From Pseudodesulfovibrio senegalensis (GTDB lineage Bacteria > Desulfobacterota > Desulfovibrionia > Desulfovibrionales > Desulfovibrionaceae), in contig NZ_WAIE01000006.1 of assembly GCF_008830225.1 (NCBI RefSeq), positions 124,001-188,000 on the forward strand: a stretch of DNA of 64,000 bases, in the 5' to 3' direction. Shown piece by piece: positions 1 through 8,489 of the stretch (position 1 is its first letter; each line of letters begins with the position of its first letter). Position numbers and translations under genes: made by a program. The notes under the pieces were generated by a model that was not told the origin of the DNA, did not search any database, and saw nothing but the letters and a program-made list of their open reading frames with translations.

Positions 1-1
1 C

Positions 2-973
2 GATCCGGTGCGCATTGCGGAATTCGGGCTGGCCAAGGATCAGGTGGCGGCACTTGCGGGCAGCGTGCTGGATGGTCGTTTCGTTGGTGAATTCCGCGTG
101 GCGGATGAAGACATCGACCTCAAGCTCATGATTGATCCGAACCGGCTGGAAACGCCCGAGGACGCCCTGAACATACCGGTTCTGGAGCACCAGTCCGGCC
201 CGGTGCGCCTCGGCGACCTGTGCGGGGTGCGCTCCTACCGCGAACCGGGTCAGCGCAATCGCTATCAGGGCCAGCGGGCCGTGACCCTGACCGCGGACAT
301 TCGCCCGGGATCGCCCGTGACCACAACCAGCATCGTGCATGACGTGCGCGCTTACTACAATACGGTCAAGGACAAGTATCCGGGCGCGGCCGTGGACTTT
401 TCCGGAGAATACGAGAGCACCGGGCGTTCGTTTGCCTCGCTGGCCTCGGCCTTTGTGATCGCGCTGATGATCATGTACACCATTCTGGCCTGCCAGTTCC
501 AGAGCTACACCCAGCCGCTGGTGATCATGTCCGTGGTCATTTTCGCGCTCACCGGCGTGGTCTGGGGCACGTTCCTGACCCGGTCCCTGTTCACCATCAA
601 CAGTTTCATCGCCACGGTGGGGGTCACCGGGGTCGTGGTCAACGATTCCCTTGTGCTGCTGGATTTCATCAACAAGCTCTACCGCGGGGGCATGTCCCTG
701 AGCGAGGCCGCGCGCGAGGGCGTGCGTATCCGGTTGCGACCCATCCTGCTGACCACACTGACCACCACGCTGGGGCTGTTGCCCATGGCCATAGGCATTC
801 CCTATTATTCGCTGGTGTGGGGCACCATGGCCACCACCTTCGTCACGGGCCTGTGTGTTGCCACGGCATTGACACTCTTCATCATTCCTGTTGAATGGAG
901 TCTGCTCATGCGTTTCGAGCAATGGAAGCGGGGCAGGAAAAACAGGCGGGCCGGGTCCGCGGAACAGGAGTAG
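2..973 (+). CDS. RND-family multidrug/metabolite efflux transporter, inner-membrane subunit (C-terminal part)
   Basis: The reading frame is already open at the left edge, so the true start lies outside the window and only about 323 C-terminal residues are present. The fragment holds the end of the second periplasmic loop (a 'PVRLGDL' stretch followed by 'GQRNRYQGQRAV', typical of AcrB/MdtB-type pumps) and then the last hydrophobic helices, including 'VTGVVVNDSLVLLDFIN' and 'RLRPILLTTLTTTLGLLP', which are hallmark segments of the HAE1/RND family. Such proteins are proton-driven trimers that work with a periplasmic adaptor and an outer-membrane channel. The C-terminus is a short basic tail. A HAD phosphatase starts 3 bases after the stop, so the two are probably co-transcribed. 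Substrate cannot be inferred. Confidence 0.9.
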   Translation, partial: DPVRIAEFGLAKDQVAALAGSVLDGRFVGEFRVADEDIDLKLMIDPNRLETPEDALNIPVLEHQSGPVRLGDLCGVRSYREPGQRNRYQGQRAVTLTADIRPGSPVTTTSIVHDVRAYYNTVKDKYPGAAVDFSGEYESTGRSFASLASAFVIALMIMYTILACQFQSYTQPLVIMSVVIFALTGVVWGTFLTRSLFTINSFIATVGVTGVVVNDSLVLLDFINKLYRGGMSLSEAAREGVRIRLRPILLTTLTTTLGLLPMAIGIPYYSLVWGTMATTFVTGLCVATALTLFIIPVEWSLLMRFEQWKRGRKNRRAGSAEQE

Positions 974-976
974 GGC

Positions 977-1462
977 GTGCAGAATACGAAAAAACTCAAA
1001 GACGTCGAGCTGGTGGTTTATGATTTCGACGGGGTCATGACCGACAACCGGGTGCTGGTGGGCGAGGACGGGACCGAGGCCGTGTTCTGCAACCGTGGCG
1101 ACGGCCACGGCGTGGGCATCATGCGTTCGCTGGGGCTGGAACAGGCCATCCTGAGCACCGAGACCAATCCGGTTGTCGCGGCCCGGGCCGAAAAACTCGG
1201 CATTCCGGCCGTGCACGGCTGCGCGGACAAGGGGCAGGGGCTGCGCGAACTTGCCCGGGAGCGCGGTGTGGACCTTTCCAAAATACTTTTCGTGGGCAAC
1301 GACACCAATGATCTGCCCGCGTTCCGGCTGGCCGGGGTTCTGGCAGCACCGTCGGACGCGCACCCGGAAATTCTGGGCATGGCCCATCTGGTGACCTCGG
1401 CCCGGGGCGGTCATGGGGTCGTGCGCGAGCTTGCGGACATGTTTCTGGCTGTCCTGAAATGA
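977..1462 (+). CDS. HAD-superfamily phosphatase, KdsC-like
   Basis: A 161-residue protein starting at a GTG 3 bases after the RND stop codon. It carries HAD motif I as 'DFDGVMTDN' near residue 15, a motif II-like 'ILSTETN', and motif IV as 'GNDTNDLPAF' near residue 110. There is no cap domain insert, and length and motif spacing fit the C0-type KdsC/YrbI group (3-deoxy-D-manno-octulosonate 8-phosphate phosphatase) or the HAD domain that accompanies acylneuraminate cytidylyltransferases. It would hydrolyse a sugar-acid phosphate in the cytoplasm. The neighbouring efflux gene does not discriminate between a KDO and a nonulosonate substrate, so the gene symbol is left blank. Confidence 0.8.
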   Translation: MQNTKKLKDVELVVYDFDGVMTDNRVLVGEDGTEAVFCNRGDGHGVGIMRSLGLEQAILSTETNPVVAARAEKLGIPAVHGCADKGQGLRELARERGVDLSKILFVGNDTNDLPAFRLAGVLAAPSDAHPEILGMAHLVTSARGGHGVVRELADMFLAVLK

Positions 1463-1548
1463 TACCGGTCTGGACATGCGATTGTTTTTGCGGGTAAATT
1501 GATGCCAAACCACGGGCCGTAGCCCGTTTCCCCCGACCCGGAGGCATC

Positions 1549-2991
1549 ATGTCTGTTCCATCGCCCCGCAGCTCCTTTGAAAATATCTGCATTTTCCATA
1601 TTCTGGACGGGCTGCGCGACGGCCTGTCCCATTTTTCCGGCCCGAGCCGGGCCGCGCTCATCTACACCACATCGCCGAACGGCCCCTTGCGGGTCTATGA
1701 TCCGCAGCACCTGCTGCGCGGCCATGAACCCCGTTTGCAGCAATTCTACCTGCATTCGGGCAAGTGGCGCACAAGCAGGGAGTTCGACGATGCCGAGGTC
1801 CGTTTTCTTGAAGAGGAGCACTACGAAGGTCTGGAACTGGCCGGTCTGGTCTGCTTTGGCGGCCGGTCCAAGGCCGTGCCCTACCAGATGTGGTTCACCG
1901 AGGAACACCCGGACATGTGCGTGGTCGGTCCCACCCGACGCTGGCTGGAATACGCGGTGCGTCTGTTTTCGCAGAACTACGAGATCCAGAGCATCATGAA
2001 TATCGACACGGCCGGGTACGTTCTCCAGAACTGCGCCATCCACGCGGTGCGCGATCATCTGGTGGACGAGCGCAGCGGTCTCGGACGGCTGGATACCCGC
2101 ATCCGTGTTTATCCGTTTCTGGACGCGGTGCTGGGCATTTCGCGCACCAAGGAAGAGGGTGCCTGGCCGCGCGGCCGGCTGGTGGTGGTGGAGCCATGCG
2201 ACATGAATCAGGTGCGCTTCATCTGCACCTTTCCCGAGCACCAGCGCCCCCTGCTCGGAGACTTCAAGCATGTGCGCAAGATGCTGCAGGCCGTGGAATA
2301 CTCGGGCCGCGTGCTGGTGTCGGACGGGGTCAGCATCGTGGGCGTGGCCATCGGCCCCATGCCCGGCGCGTTCATGGCCGCACAGTTCAGCGGATCGCAC
2401 GGGTTGCTCATGCTCATGGACAAGCTGGTCTGCACCTTTTCGGACGGCAATTTCCACTCCAAGAACCTCAAGGCCAACCTTGTGCAGCTGGAGGAATTGC
2501 TGCTGGAATCCGCCATGCCCATGGAAAACCATCACAACATGATGCATATCATCACCGGATTGGTGGACCGCGTGCGCGACCGCAAGCACGGCTGCACCCT
2601 GATCATCGACCTGGGGCACATGCTGGTCCCGGCGGCCGGGCAACGGTTCGACCAGCCGCTCGACCTGCGGGAAAAGAGCCACCTCAAGCTGGCCTGTTCG
2701 CTGGCCAAGATCGACGGTGCCCTGCATATCGGCTCGGACCTCAAGCTGCACGGGTTCGCCTGCCTCATGGACGGCAAGAGCGTTCCCGGGGAGAACCGGG
2801 GCCGGGGAGCGCGTTTCAACTCCGCGCTGCGGTTCACGGCGGAAAACGAGGACATCATCGTGGTGGTGGTTTCCAGCGACCGGCCCGTGTCCATCATCAA
2901 GAACGGCATCGAACTGACCGCGGCCTGCTGTTTCAACCCGATCAGGGGCTGCCCGACCCCGCCCCTGTTGGCGGACTGGCTCATGGACTGA
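1549..2991 (+). CDS. DisA_N-like (diadenylate cyclase-type) domain protein
   Basis: A 480-residue soluble protein with a GGAGG site before its ATG. The last 100 residues resemble the DisA_N/DAC fold: 'DGALHI' at about 389-394 matches the catalytic DGA motif, and 'GARFNSALRF' at about 420-429 sits where canonical enzymes have the RHR motif, followed by a 'DIIVVVVSSDRPVSII' strand-turn-strand like the VVSEE segment. In known family members this fold condenses two ATP into cyclic di-AMP. The first 380 residues form an unrecognised N-terminal part without membrane helices, as in the non-canonical DAC proteins reported from genome surveys. The protein ends in a Cys/Pro-rich tail. The call rests on motif recognition only. 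The altered RHR motif means activity is uncertain. Confidence 0.6.
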   Translation: MSVPSPRSSFENICIFHILDGLRDGLSHFSGPSRAALIYTTSPNGPLRVYDPQHLLRGHEPRLQQFYLHSGKWRTSREFDDAEVRFLEEEHYEGLELAGLVCFGGRSKAVPYQMWFTEEHPDMCVVGPTRRWLEYAVRLFSQNYEIQSIMNIDTAGYVLQNCAIHAVRDHLVDERSGLGRLDTRIRVYPFLDAVLGISRTKEEGAWPRGRLVVVEPCDMNQVRFICTFPEHQRPLLGDFKHVRKMLQAVEYSGRVLVSDGVSIVGVAIGPMPGAFMAAQFSGSHGLLMLMDKLVCTFSDGNFHSKNLKANLVQLEELLLESAMPMENHHNMMHIITGLVDRVRDRKHGCTLIIDLGHMLVPAAGQRFDQPLDLREKSHLKLACSLAKIDGALHIGSDLKLHGFACLMDGKSVPGENRGRGARFNSALRFTAENEDIIVVVVSSDRPVSIIKNGIELTAACCFNPIRGCPTPPLLADWLMD

Positions 2992-3136
2992 TTTGCGGGC
3001 GGCGAGTTTGCGGTCGGTTGTTGTCTAGGGTTGCAGTGAGAGTTTTTCTGACGATGGTTTTCCTTTTTTTTCAGACCATTAAATCAGCTGTTCACAGGCC
3101 GGACTCCATTTGCGGTTTGTGATGGGAGGCATTGGA

Positions 3137-3364
3137 GTGTCCTGGCTTTCCAACCCATTGGTATGGGTGTTCCTGTTGCCTGCGCTGGCCGCGAGCGGCC
3201 TTGTTTTTCAGATGACGACCGCCCTGTTTTCCTGCTGTGCCACCTTTCGGTTGCGCGGACGGTCCGTACTGTTGCGCTGGTGGATGATTCCGGCCGGGCT
3301 TCTCGTGTCGGCCGTGCTCTGGGCGTGTGTTTTTTTTACGGCTTTTGCGGTTTCCGGGTTATAA
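3137..3364 (+). CDS. Small hydrophobic protein of unknown function
   Basis: A 75-residue frame with two predicted membrane helices ('PLVWVFLLPALAASGLVF' and 'WWMIPAGLLVSAVLWACVFF') separated by a basic, Cys-containing loop. I chose the GTG at 3137 because GGGAGG lies 7 bases upstream at 3124-3129. An ATG at 3122 and a TTG at 3110 are in frame but have no such site. I recognise no family. It sits between the DisA_N-like gene and the HD-domain gene, both on the same strand, and could encode a membrane partner for either, but this is only positional. Confidence 0.45.
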   Translation: MSWLSNPLVWVFLLPALAASGLVFQMTTALFSCCATFRLRGRSVLLRWWMIPAGLLVSAVLWACVFFTAFAVSGL

Positions 3365-3433
3365 GGGCATCGACGCCGGGCCGTTGGCATTGTAGTGTTG
3401 CAGCAGATACAACGCATTGATTCGTGAGGGCGC

Positions 3434-4456
3434 ATGGGTTTGGATAACAGTGGTCGGAAGTCGGTGAATGCCGTGGATGCCGACGAAATCAACATCGAGG
3501 AGTACAATCAGGTCGACCCCGAGTCGTTCGATTGTTTTCCGCGCCGGGAATTGCCGCTTGATCTTTTCCACTACAAGGAGGAGATCAACGTGCTTGTTCC
3601 CCTGTACCGTTCCGGCACACCCTTTTCCGAACAGTTGCGCAAGCAGGCCCGTGCATTGTCCGAAGCCGGGCAGCTCTTTTTTTCGCGCAATCAGCAGGCC
3701 TCGTACGTTGAGTGCCTGTCTTCGAGTCTGGACGTGGCCGTGGAAGACCCCAACCTTTCGTCTGCGGACGTGGCTGACATCTTTGCGGAACAGCTCGTGG
3801 CGCTGGTGGACGAAATGTTCGTTAATCCCCGGCCCGATGTTCTGGAAATGCTCGGTTGGGCACTGGATTTGCTGGCGGTTTTCGTGGGTGTGGATTCCCG
3901 CAATGCCGCGCATCTGGCCGCCACCGCCCATCGCCACCGCACGCGCCAGCGGCAGCGGGTGAACGCCTCGCTGGTGGCTGTTTCCCTGTACTGCCTTGCC
4001 CGTGATCATGCCGTGGCCGTGGACGACCTGAGCCGCATCGCGCTCGGTTTTTTCCTGTACGATCTGGGCATGTCCAAGGTTTCGCGGCTGGTCACGGACA
4101 AATGCCAGCAGCTCAGGCCGGACGAAAAGCGGCGTATGCAGGAACACAGCCGCCAGGGTGTTGAGATCGTCAACCGTCTGGGCCTGACCGGACCGGAGAT
4201 TGAAGATCCCATCATGCAGCACCATGAGCGGCTGGACGGTTCGGGCTACCCGGCCAAGCTCAAGGGCTCTGCCATAGGCGAGCTGGGCCGCATCATGGCC
4301 GTTGCCGATTCCTACATGGCCATGATCACGGATCGACCCCACTGCCCGGGCCGCGATCCGGCCGAGGCCGCCGCCGAGCTGATCCGCAAGGACCGAGCCT
4401 ACGACAGCGACGTCAGCCGCGGACTGGTCACCTTTCTCAAGGACATCACGTTTTAG
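3434..4456 (+). CDS. HD-GYP-type domain protein with degenerate metal site
   Basis: A 340-residue protein. The N-terminal 150 residues are unassigned. The C-terminal half aligns with HD-GYP c-di-GMP phosphodiesterases: 'EHSRQGVEIV' corresponds to the HxxxG helix, and 'HHERLDGSGYPAKL' contains the full GYP signature with its double His. The defining HD pair, however, is replaced by 'LYDLGMSKV' where active enzymes have LHDIGK, so one metal ligand is missing. The protein may bind rather than hydrolyse c-di-GMP. It precedes the chemoreceptor gene by about 170 bp. Nine consecutive C bases at 4461-4469 follow its stop codon. Confidence 0.8.
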   Translation: MGLDNSGRKSVNAVDADEINIEEYNQVDPESFDCFPRRELPLDLFHYKEEINVLVPLYRSGTPFSEQLRKQARALSEAGQLFFSRNQQASYVECLSSSLDVAVEDPNLSSADVADIFAEQLVALVDEMFVNPRPDVLEMLGWALDLLAVFVGVDSRNAAHLAATAHRHRTRQRQRVNASLVAVSLYCLARDHAVAVDDLSRIALGFFLYDLGMSKVSRLVTDKCQQLRPDEKRRMQEHSRQGVEIVNRLGLTGPEIEDPIMQHHERLDGSGYPAKLKGSAIGELGRIMAVADSYMAMITDRPHCPGRDPAEAAAELIRKDRAYDSDVSRGLVTFLKDITF

Positions 4457-4625
4457 TTCACCCCCCCCCTGCAAAGGTTTGAATTGCTTGCCTGATTTTG
4501 CAATGTAATGTTGCATGATCGTAACAATATCATGCTTCACCTTGTTTTGATTCCGTGTATTTCTGCCCCATTCTAACTCATTCATGTGAACGTTCTGTTC
4601 GTGGATGATCAAGGAGGGGGAATAC

Positions 4626-7199
4626 GTGCGACTCAGTGTGAAGATGATTTTTTTCTGCCTGATCATCGGCGTTTTGCCGTTGGCGGGCATGGTGGGGTAC
4701 AGCATCGTCTCCGGTTCGGAAAGCCTTCGGTCCGAAGTGTTTGACAAGCTGGCTTCGGTCACCCAGGCCAAAAAGCACAACCTTGAAGACATCACCCGTT
4801 CCTGGGAGCAGGACGTGGCGGTTTATGCCAAGGCGCGCGGCGTGTACAGCGCGCTGGTGCGCCTGCGCGACATCGCCTTTTACAACGCCCAGCCGGGCAA
4901 GCCCATGGACGTGAGCAACGAGGAATTCGCCCATGCCCTGAAGCGGGTGCAGCGCGATTTTTCCGTGTTCGTGGATGACATGGGCTACCATGACGCCCTG
5001 CTCATGGATGATACCGGGCGTATCGTGTTCACGGCCAAAAAAGGGCGCGAGCTGGGCGCGGACCTTGCCAGGGGAACCATGGCCGGGACGCCGTTGGCCA
5101 CGGCGTGGAAGACTGCGCTTTCCGGCAGGACCGTGTTCGTGGATTTTCATGCCTATGGCCCGCTGGACGGCGAACCCAGCGCATTCATTCTTGCGCCCGT
5201 GCGCCGTATCACCGGAGAGATCGAAGGTGTGGCCGGCCTGCGCATTTCGCTCGATTCCGTGAACCGGCTCATGAAGGCCAGAGCGGGCATGGGCGATTCG
5301 GGCGGGGTTTTTCTGGTGGGGCCGGACCGTCTCATGCGTTCGGACCTGTCTGCGGACATGGAACGTCATTCCGTGGCCGCGTCCTTTCGGAGTCCGGCAA
5401 CCGGGGCCATGAAGATCAAGCCCGTTGACCGCGCCCTGAAGGGTGAGTCCGGCACCATGACCACCGAGGCATTTGACGGCACCGAGGTGCTGGCCGCCTA
5501 TGCGCCGGTTTCCATCGGCGACGTGCGCTGGGCGCTGGTAGCCCAGATGGACACGGACGAAGCCTTTGCCGGGGTGACCCGGCTGGAACATGCCGGTCTG
5601 GTGCTCACGGCCGGTTCCTGCGTCTGCATCATATTTATTACCCTCGGCTTTTTGCGCATCGCCCTGTTCAAGCCGCTCAACTCGCTACGCGCCTTTGCCG
5701 GGGCTGTTTCGGACGGTGACCTCGAGGCCGAAGCCACGGGCCGGTTCAAGGCCGAATTGGCCGAGGTCCGCGACGCCATCGTGATCATGGTGGGCAACCT
5801 GCGCGACAAGATGCATGAAGCCGAGCAGGCCGGGGACACGGCCCGCAAGCGCGCCGAAGAAGCCGAGGCCGCGCTGGAGGACGCCCGTCAGGCGCGGCAG
5901 GCCCGTTTTGACGCGGACCAGGCACAGCGCAAGGGCATGTTGCAGGCGGCCGGCATGTTGCGCCATATCGTCACGCGCATGAACGACGCCTCCACACAGG
6001 TGAACCGCGAGTCCGAGAACATCCGTGAAAACGCGCTTTCCCAGCAGATGCGCGTGGAGCAGACCGTGGACGCCATCGAGGCCATGAGCCACAACATTGC
6101 GGAAGTGGCCCGCTCTGCGGAAGAGGCCGCCTCCACGGTGGAGGCCGCTTCGGATCGCGCGCGGAGCGGTGCTGCGGTGGTGCACGGTACCGTGGAGACC
6201 ATGGGCGAGGTCAGCCAGATCACCGTGCAGCTCAAGGAAGAGGCCGGGGACCTCGGGGAAAAGGCCAAGGGCATCGGCCGGGTCATGAACGTGATTTCCG
6301 ACATTGCGGACCAGACCAACCTTTTGGCGCTGAATGCGGCCATTGAGGCGGCGCGCGCCGGAGAGGCCGGGCGCGGGTTCGCGGTGGTGGCGGACGAAGT
6401 GCGCAAGCTGGCCGAGAAAACCATGGACGCCACCCGCGAGGTGGGCCAGAGCATCAAGGCCATTCAGGAAGGTGTGCACACCAACATGGAGGGCATGGAC
6501 CGGGCCTCGGGCGCGGTGGAGCGCGCCAACGGCATGGCCGGGGAATCCGGGGCCGTGCTCAACGAGATCATGGACCATTTTCGCGTCACCTCGGAGCAGG
6601 TGCAGGGCATTGCCCGGGCCAGCGAACAGCAATCTCTTGCCGGTGAAGAGATATCCCTTGCCGTGGGCGAGGTGGACAAGGTCACACTGGGCACGGCCGA
6701 GGCCGTGAACGAGACCGGGCAGGCCATCTCGCGCATCACCCGGCAGATAGACGCGCTCACGCGTCTGTACGGGCTGTTTCGCATGCTGGGCGAGGGCAGG
6801 GTTCAGGACGAAGTGGAAAAGCTGGCCACGCAGCCGGCCGTCAGGGATATGGCTCCCGGTCCGCTCAAGGCCGTTCTCGATTCATTGGTGCGTGAAAAGG
6901 AGTATCTGGACATGGTCTGGGTTACGGACGCCAACGGGCGCATGATTACGGATTTTGCCCAGGCTCCGGGCGCGGTGTGCACGCTGGGCGCCGATCTCTG
7001 CGACAAGGACTGGACCGACCGCGACTGGCACACCGAGCCGCTGCGCACCGGCGAAACCTACGTGTCCAATATCTACTATTCGGAAGTGGTCAACGACTAT
7101 TGTCTGACCATTTCAGCACCCGTCATGAACGGGGACGGCGTTCCCAAGGGCGTATTTGCCGCGGATATCCGTCCCACGGCGCAGGAACTGACTTCCTGA
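4626..7199 (+). CDS. Methyl-accepting chemotaxis protein with N-terminal Cache and extra C-terminal sensor module
   Basis: An 857-residue chemoreceptor. The GTG at 4626 was chosen because AAGGAGGGGG (4611-4620) precedes it at good spacing; the upstream in-frame ATG at 4605 lacks a site. Order: membrane helix at residues 5-25, periplasmic double-Cache-like region to about 315, second helix about 320-345, HAMP, coiled coil, and the MCP signalling tip with '[19 protein letters not shown]' near 570. After the signalling hairpin the chain continues for about 110 residues ('[17 protein letters not shown]' to '[14 protein letters not shown]') that resemble a PAS/Cache-like sensor placed in the cytoplasm. 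No CheR-binding pentapeptide is at the end. Ligand unknown. Confidence 0.92.
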   Translation: MRLSVKMIFFCLIIGVLPLAGMVGYSIVSGSESLRSEVFDKLASVTQAKKHNLEDITRSWEQDVAVYAKARGVYSALVRLRDIAFYNAQPGKPMDVSNEEFAHALKRVQRDFSVFVDDMGYHDALLMDDTGRIVFTAKKGRELGADLARGTMAGTPLATAWKTALSGRTVFVDFHAYGPLDGEPSAFILAPVRRITGEIEGVAGLRISLDSVNRLMKARAGMGDSGGVFLVGPDRLMRSDLSADMERHSVAASFRSPATGAMKIKPVDRALKGESGTMTTEAFDGTEVLAAYAPVSIGDVRWALVAQMDTDEAFAGVTRLEHAGLVLTAGSCVCIIFITLGFLRIALFKPLNSLRAFAGAVSDGDLEAEATGRFKAELAEVRDAIVIMVGNLRDKMHEAEQAGDTARKRAEEAEAALEDARQARQARFDADQAQRKGMLQAAGMLRHIVTRMNDASTQVNRESENIRENALSQQMRVEQTVDAIEAMSHNIAEVARSAEEAASTVEAASDRARSGAAVVHGTVETMGEVSQITVQLKEEAGDLGEKAKGIGRVMNVISDIADQTNLLALNAAIEAARAGEAGRGFAVVADEVRKLAEKTMDATREVGQSIKAIQEGVHTNMEGMDRASGAVERANGMAGESGAVLNEIMDHFRVTSEQVQGIARASEQQSLAGEEISLAVGEVDKVTLGTAEAVNETGQAISRITRQIDALTRLYGLFRMLGEGRVQDEVEKLATQPAVRDMAPGPLKAVLDSLVREKEYLDMVWVTDANGRMITDFAQAPGAVCTLGADLCDKDWTDRDWHTEPLRTGETYVSNIYYSEVVNDYCLTISAPVMNGDGVPKGVFAADIRPTAQELTS

Positions 7200-7219
7200 A
7201 AACAGCAAGGAGGGTTGTG

Positions 7220-7381
7220 ATGCTCTGGATTTGCGATAGGGAACTGCTTGCCCGGCAGGCGCGCCGCGCCCCGGAACTGGGAAATATGGTTCGCGCACAC
7301 ACCGTGCACATGGTCCGCATTGCCGCAGCTTTTTTGGGCGTTGCCGCAGGGCTGCACGCCCTGATCATTGCCGGTTTCTAG
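7220..7381 (+). CDS. Small membrane protein, unknown function
   Basis: A 53-residue frame whose ATG follows AAGGAGG (7207-7213) by 6 bases, 20 bases after the chemoreceptor stop. The first half is basic and Arg-rich ('ARQARRAPELGNM'), the second half is one hydrophobic helix ('IAAAFLGVAAGLHALIIAGF'). Its last 17 bases overlap the 3' end of the convergent ABC_sub_bind gene. The strong ribosome-binding site and typical single-helix topology support expression, but no family is recognised. Confidence 0.5.
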   Translation: MLWICDRELLARQARRAPELGNMVRAHTVHMVRIAAAFLGVAAGLHALIIAGF

Positions 7382-8489
7382 GCCGTTTGCGCATCAGCAG
7401 CACCGCCAGCAGGCCAATGAGGACGCCGCCCAGTGCGGCCATGCCCGGCGGCAGGGGGAACCATGTTGTTGCGGTTTGTTGTTGTTTTCCGTCCACAAGG
7501 GCGTTTGGCGGCAGCGCAGCAAGGTCGGCTCCGGCCTTTTGCAGAGGTGCTTTGTGGAACCGCCACTGGCGCGGAAGACTGGTCACCGGGAATTCGGAAA
7601 GGGAGTGCCCCTGCATGAGCGCCAGCAGGGCCTGCGCTGCCATGCGTCCCTGTTCCTTCTCGTTTGTCACGTATCCACCGGCCGTGCCAGCGGCCATGTC
7701 CGCCTCGTGCAGAACATAGACCGGCACCGGGCAGGATGCGGCCATGGTCCGGGCCAGTTCAGGCTGGTCGATGAACGAGCCGTTTCCATCTCGGGTCAAG
7801 CGCGCCAGCAGCACCAGGCCGTCAGCAGGCATGTTCCGGGCTATCCGCACGACCTGTTTTTTGTCCAGGCCGGCTTCCCGTCCGGCCTCGAACCCGGGCA
7901 GCACCAGTTGCATGCGGTCCATATGCCGCGAGAAAACTTCCTGCGCCGCGTGGCGAATTTCGTAACTTTCCGGAGTGTGGTCCGTGAACACGACCACGGT
8001 ACGCGCCTCGGGATGCAGGGCCAGCATGGTTTCCAGCAGGGGGGCCACCCCCGGCTCGGTTGTCAGGCCCGTACAGTTGCCATCGCGGCCCATGCGCGGC
8101 TCAAAGTGATCGACATTGCAGAATGTGGCGGGAATCGTGCCGAACAGCGAGGCCCGGTAGCGTTGCAGCACGGCCAGAGCGGCATCACCGTCGCAGGTCA
8201 CGCCCTGAATCGGGTGTTCCTTCAGCAGGCGGGCGAGCGCCTCGGCCATGTCGTCGAAATGCTCCTCGCTGTCGTTGCGGTCGGCACCGAGGTGGTATTG
8301 CAGGATGTCCGTGTGCACGCCGTGGGCGTCCAAGGCCTGTTGCATGCCCTGAAGCACGCAGGCCGCCGCAGGCGAGCCTGCCGAATCCGAGTGGAGCAGG
8401 AGCAGGTTTGCGCGGCAGGGCAGCGCCCATGCGCACAGCAAAACAAGAAGGGCTGTCGTGTGCAGCAGGCGGACCGGACCGGATATCAC
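7365..8489 (-). CDS. ABC_sub_bind-family periplasmic protein with C-terminal membrane anchor
   Basis: About 374 residues. A signal peptide ('LLHTTALLVLLCAWALPCRA') leads into a type-1 binding-protein fold ('LLLLHSDSAGSP...', 'RTVVVFTDHTPESYEIRHAA', 'PVYVLHEADMAAGTAGGYV') of the ABC_sub_bind/TrpX type. It ends with a membrane helix ('GMAALGGVLIGLLAVLLM') and a basic cytoplasmic stub, unlike a free transporter binding protein. The GTG at 8489 overlaps the stop of the upstream diguanylate cyclase gene (GTGA), suggesting translational coupling; a TTG at 8495 is the alternative. No ABC permease or ATPase is nearby, so a sensory role with the cyclase is likelier than transport. The same type of domain is fused to the kinase at 19095-22625. 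Confidence 0.8.
   Translation of the reverse strand: MISGPVRLLHTTALLVLLCAWALPCRANLLLLHSDSAGSPAAACVLQGMQQALDAHGVHTDILQYHLGADRNDSEEHFDDMAEALARLLKEHPIQGVTCDGDAALAVLQRYRASLFGTIPATFCNVDHFEPRMGRDGNCTGLTTEPGVAPLLETMLALHPEARTVVVFTDHTPESYEIRHAAQEVFSRHMDRMQLVLPGFEAGREAGLDKKQVVRIARNMPADGLVLLARLTRDGNGSFIDQPELARTMAASCPVPVYVLHEADMAAGTAGGYVTNEKEQGRMAAQALLALMQGHSLSEFPVTSLPRQWRFHKAPLQKAGADLAALPPNALVDGKQQQTATTWFPLPPGMAALGGVLIGLLAVLLMRKRPRNRQ

Noticed and set aside
4461-4469. Run of nine C as a possible phase-variation tract
   Set aside because: It lies just after a stop codon and about 155 bases before the next start, so slippage would not change either protein or an obvious promoter spacer.
4513-4535. GCATGAT-N9-ATCATGC inverted repeat, with ACAATATCATG repeated near 15713
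   Set aside because: Short, AT-rich and only loosely shared between two places; could easily be chance.
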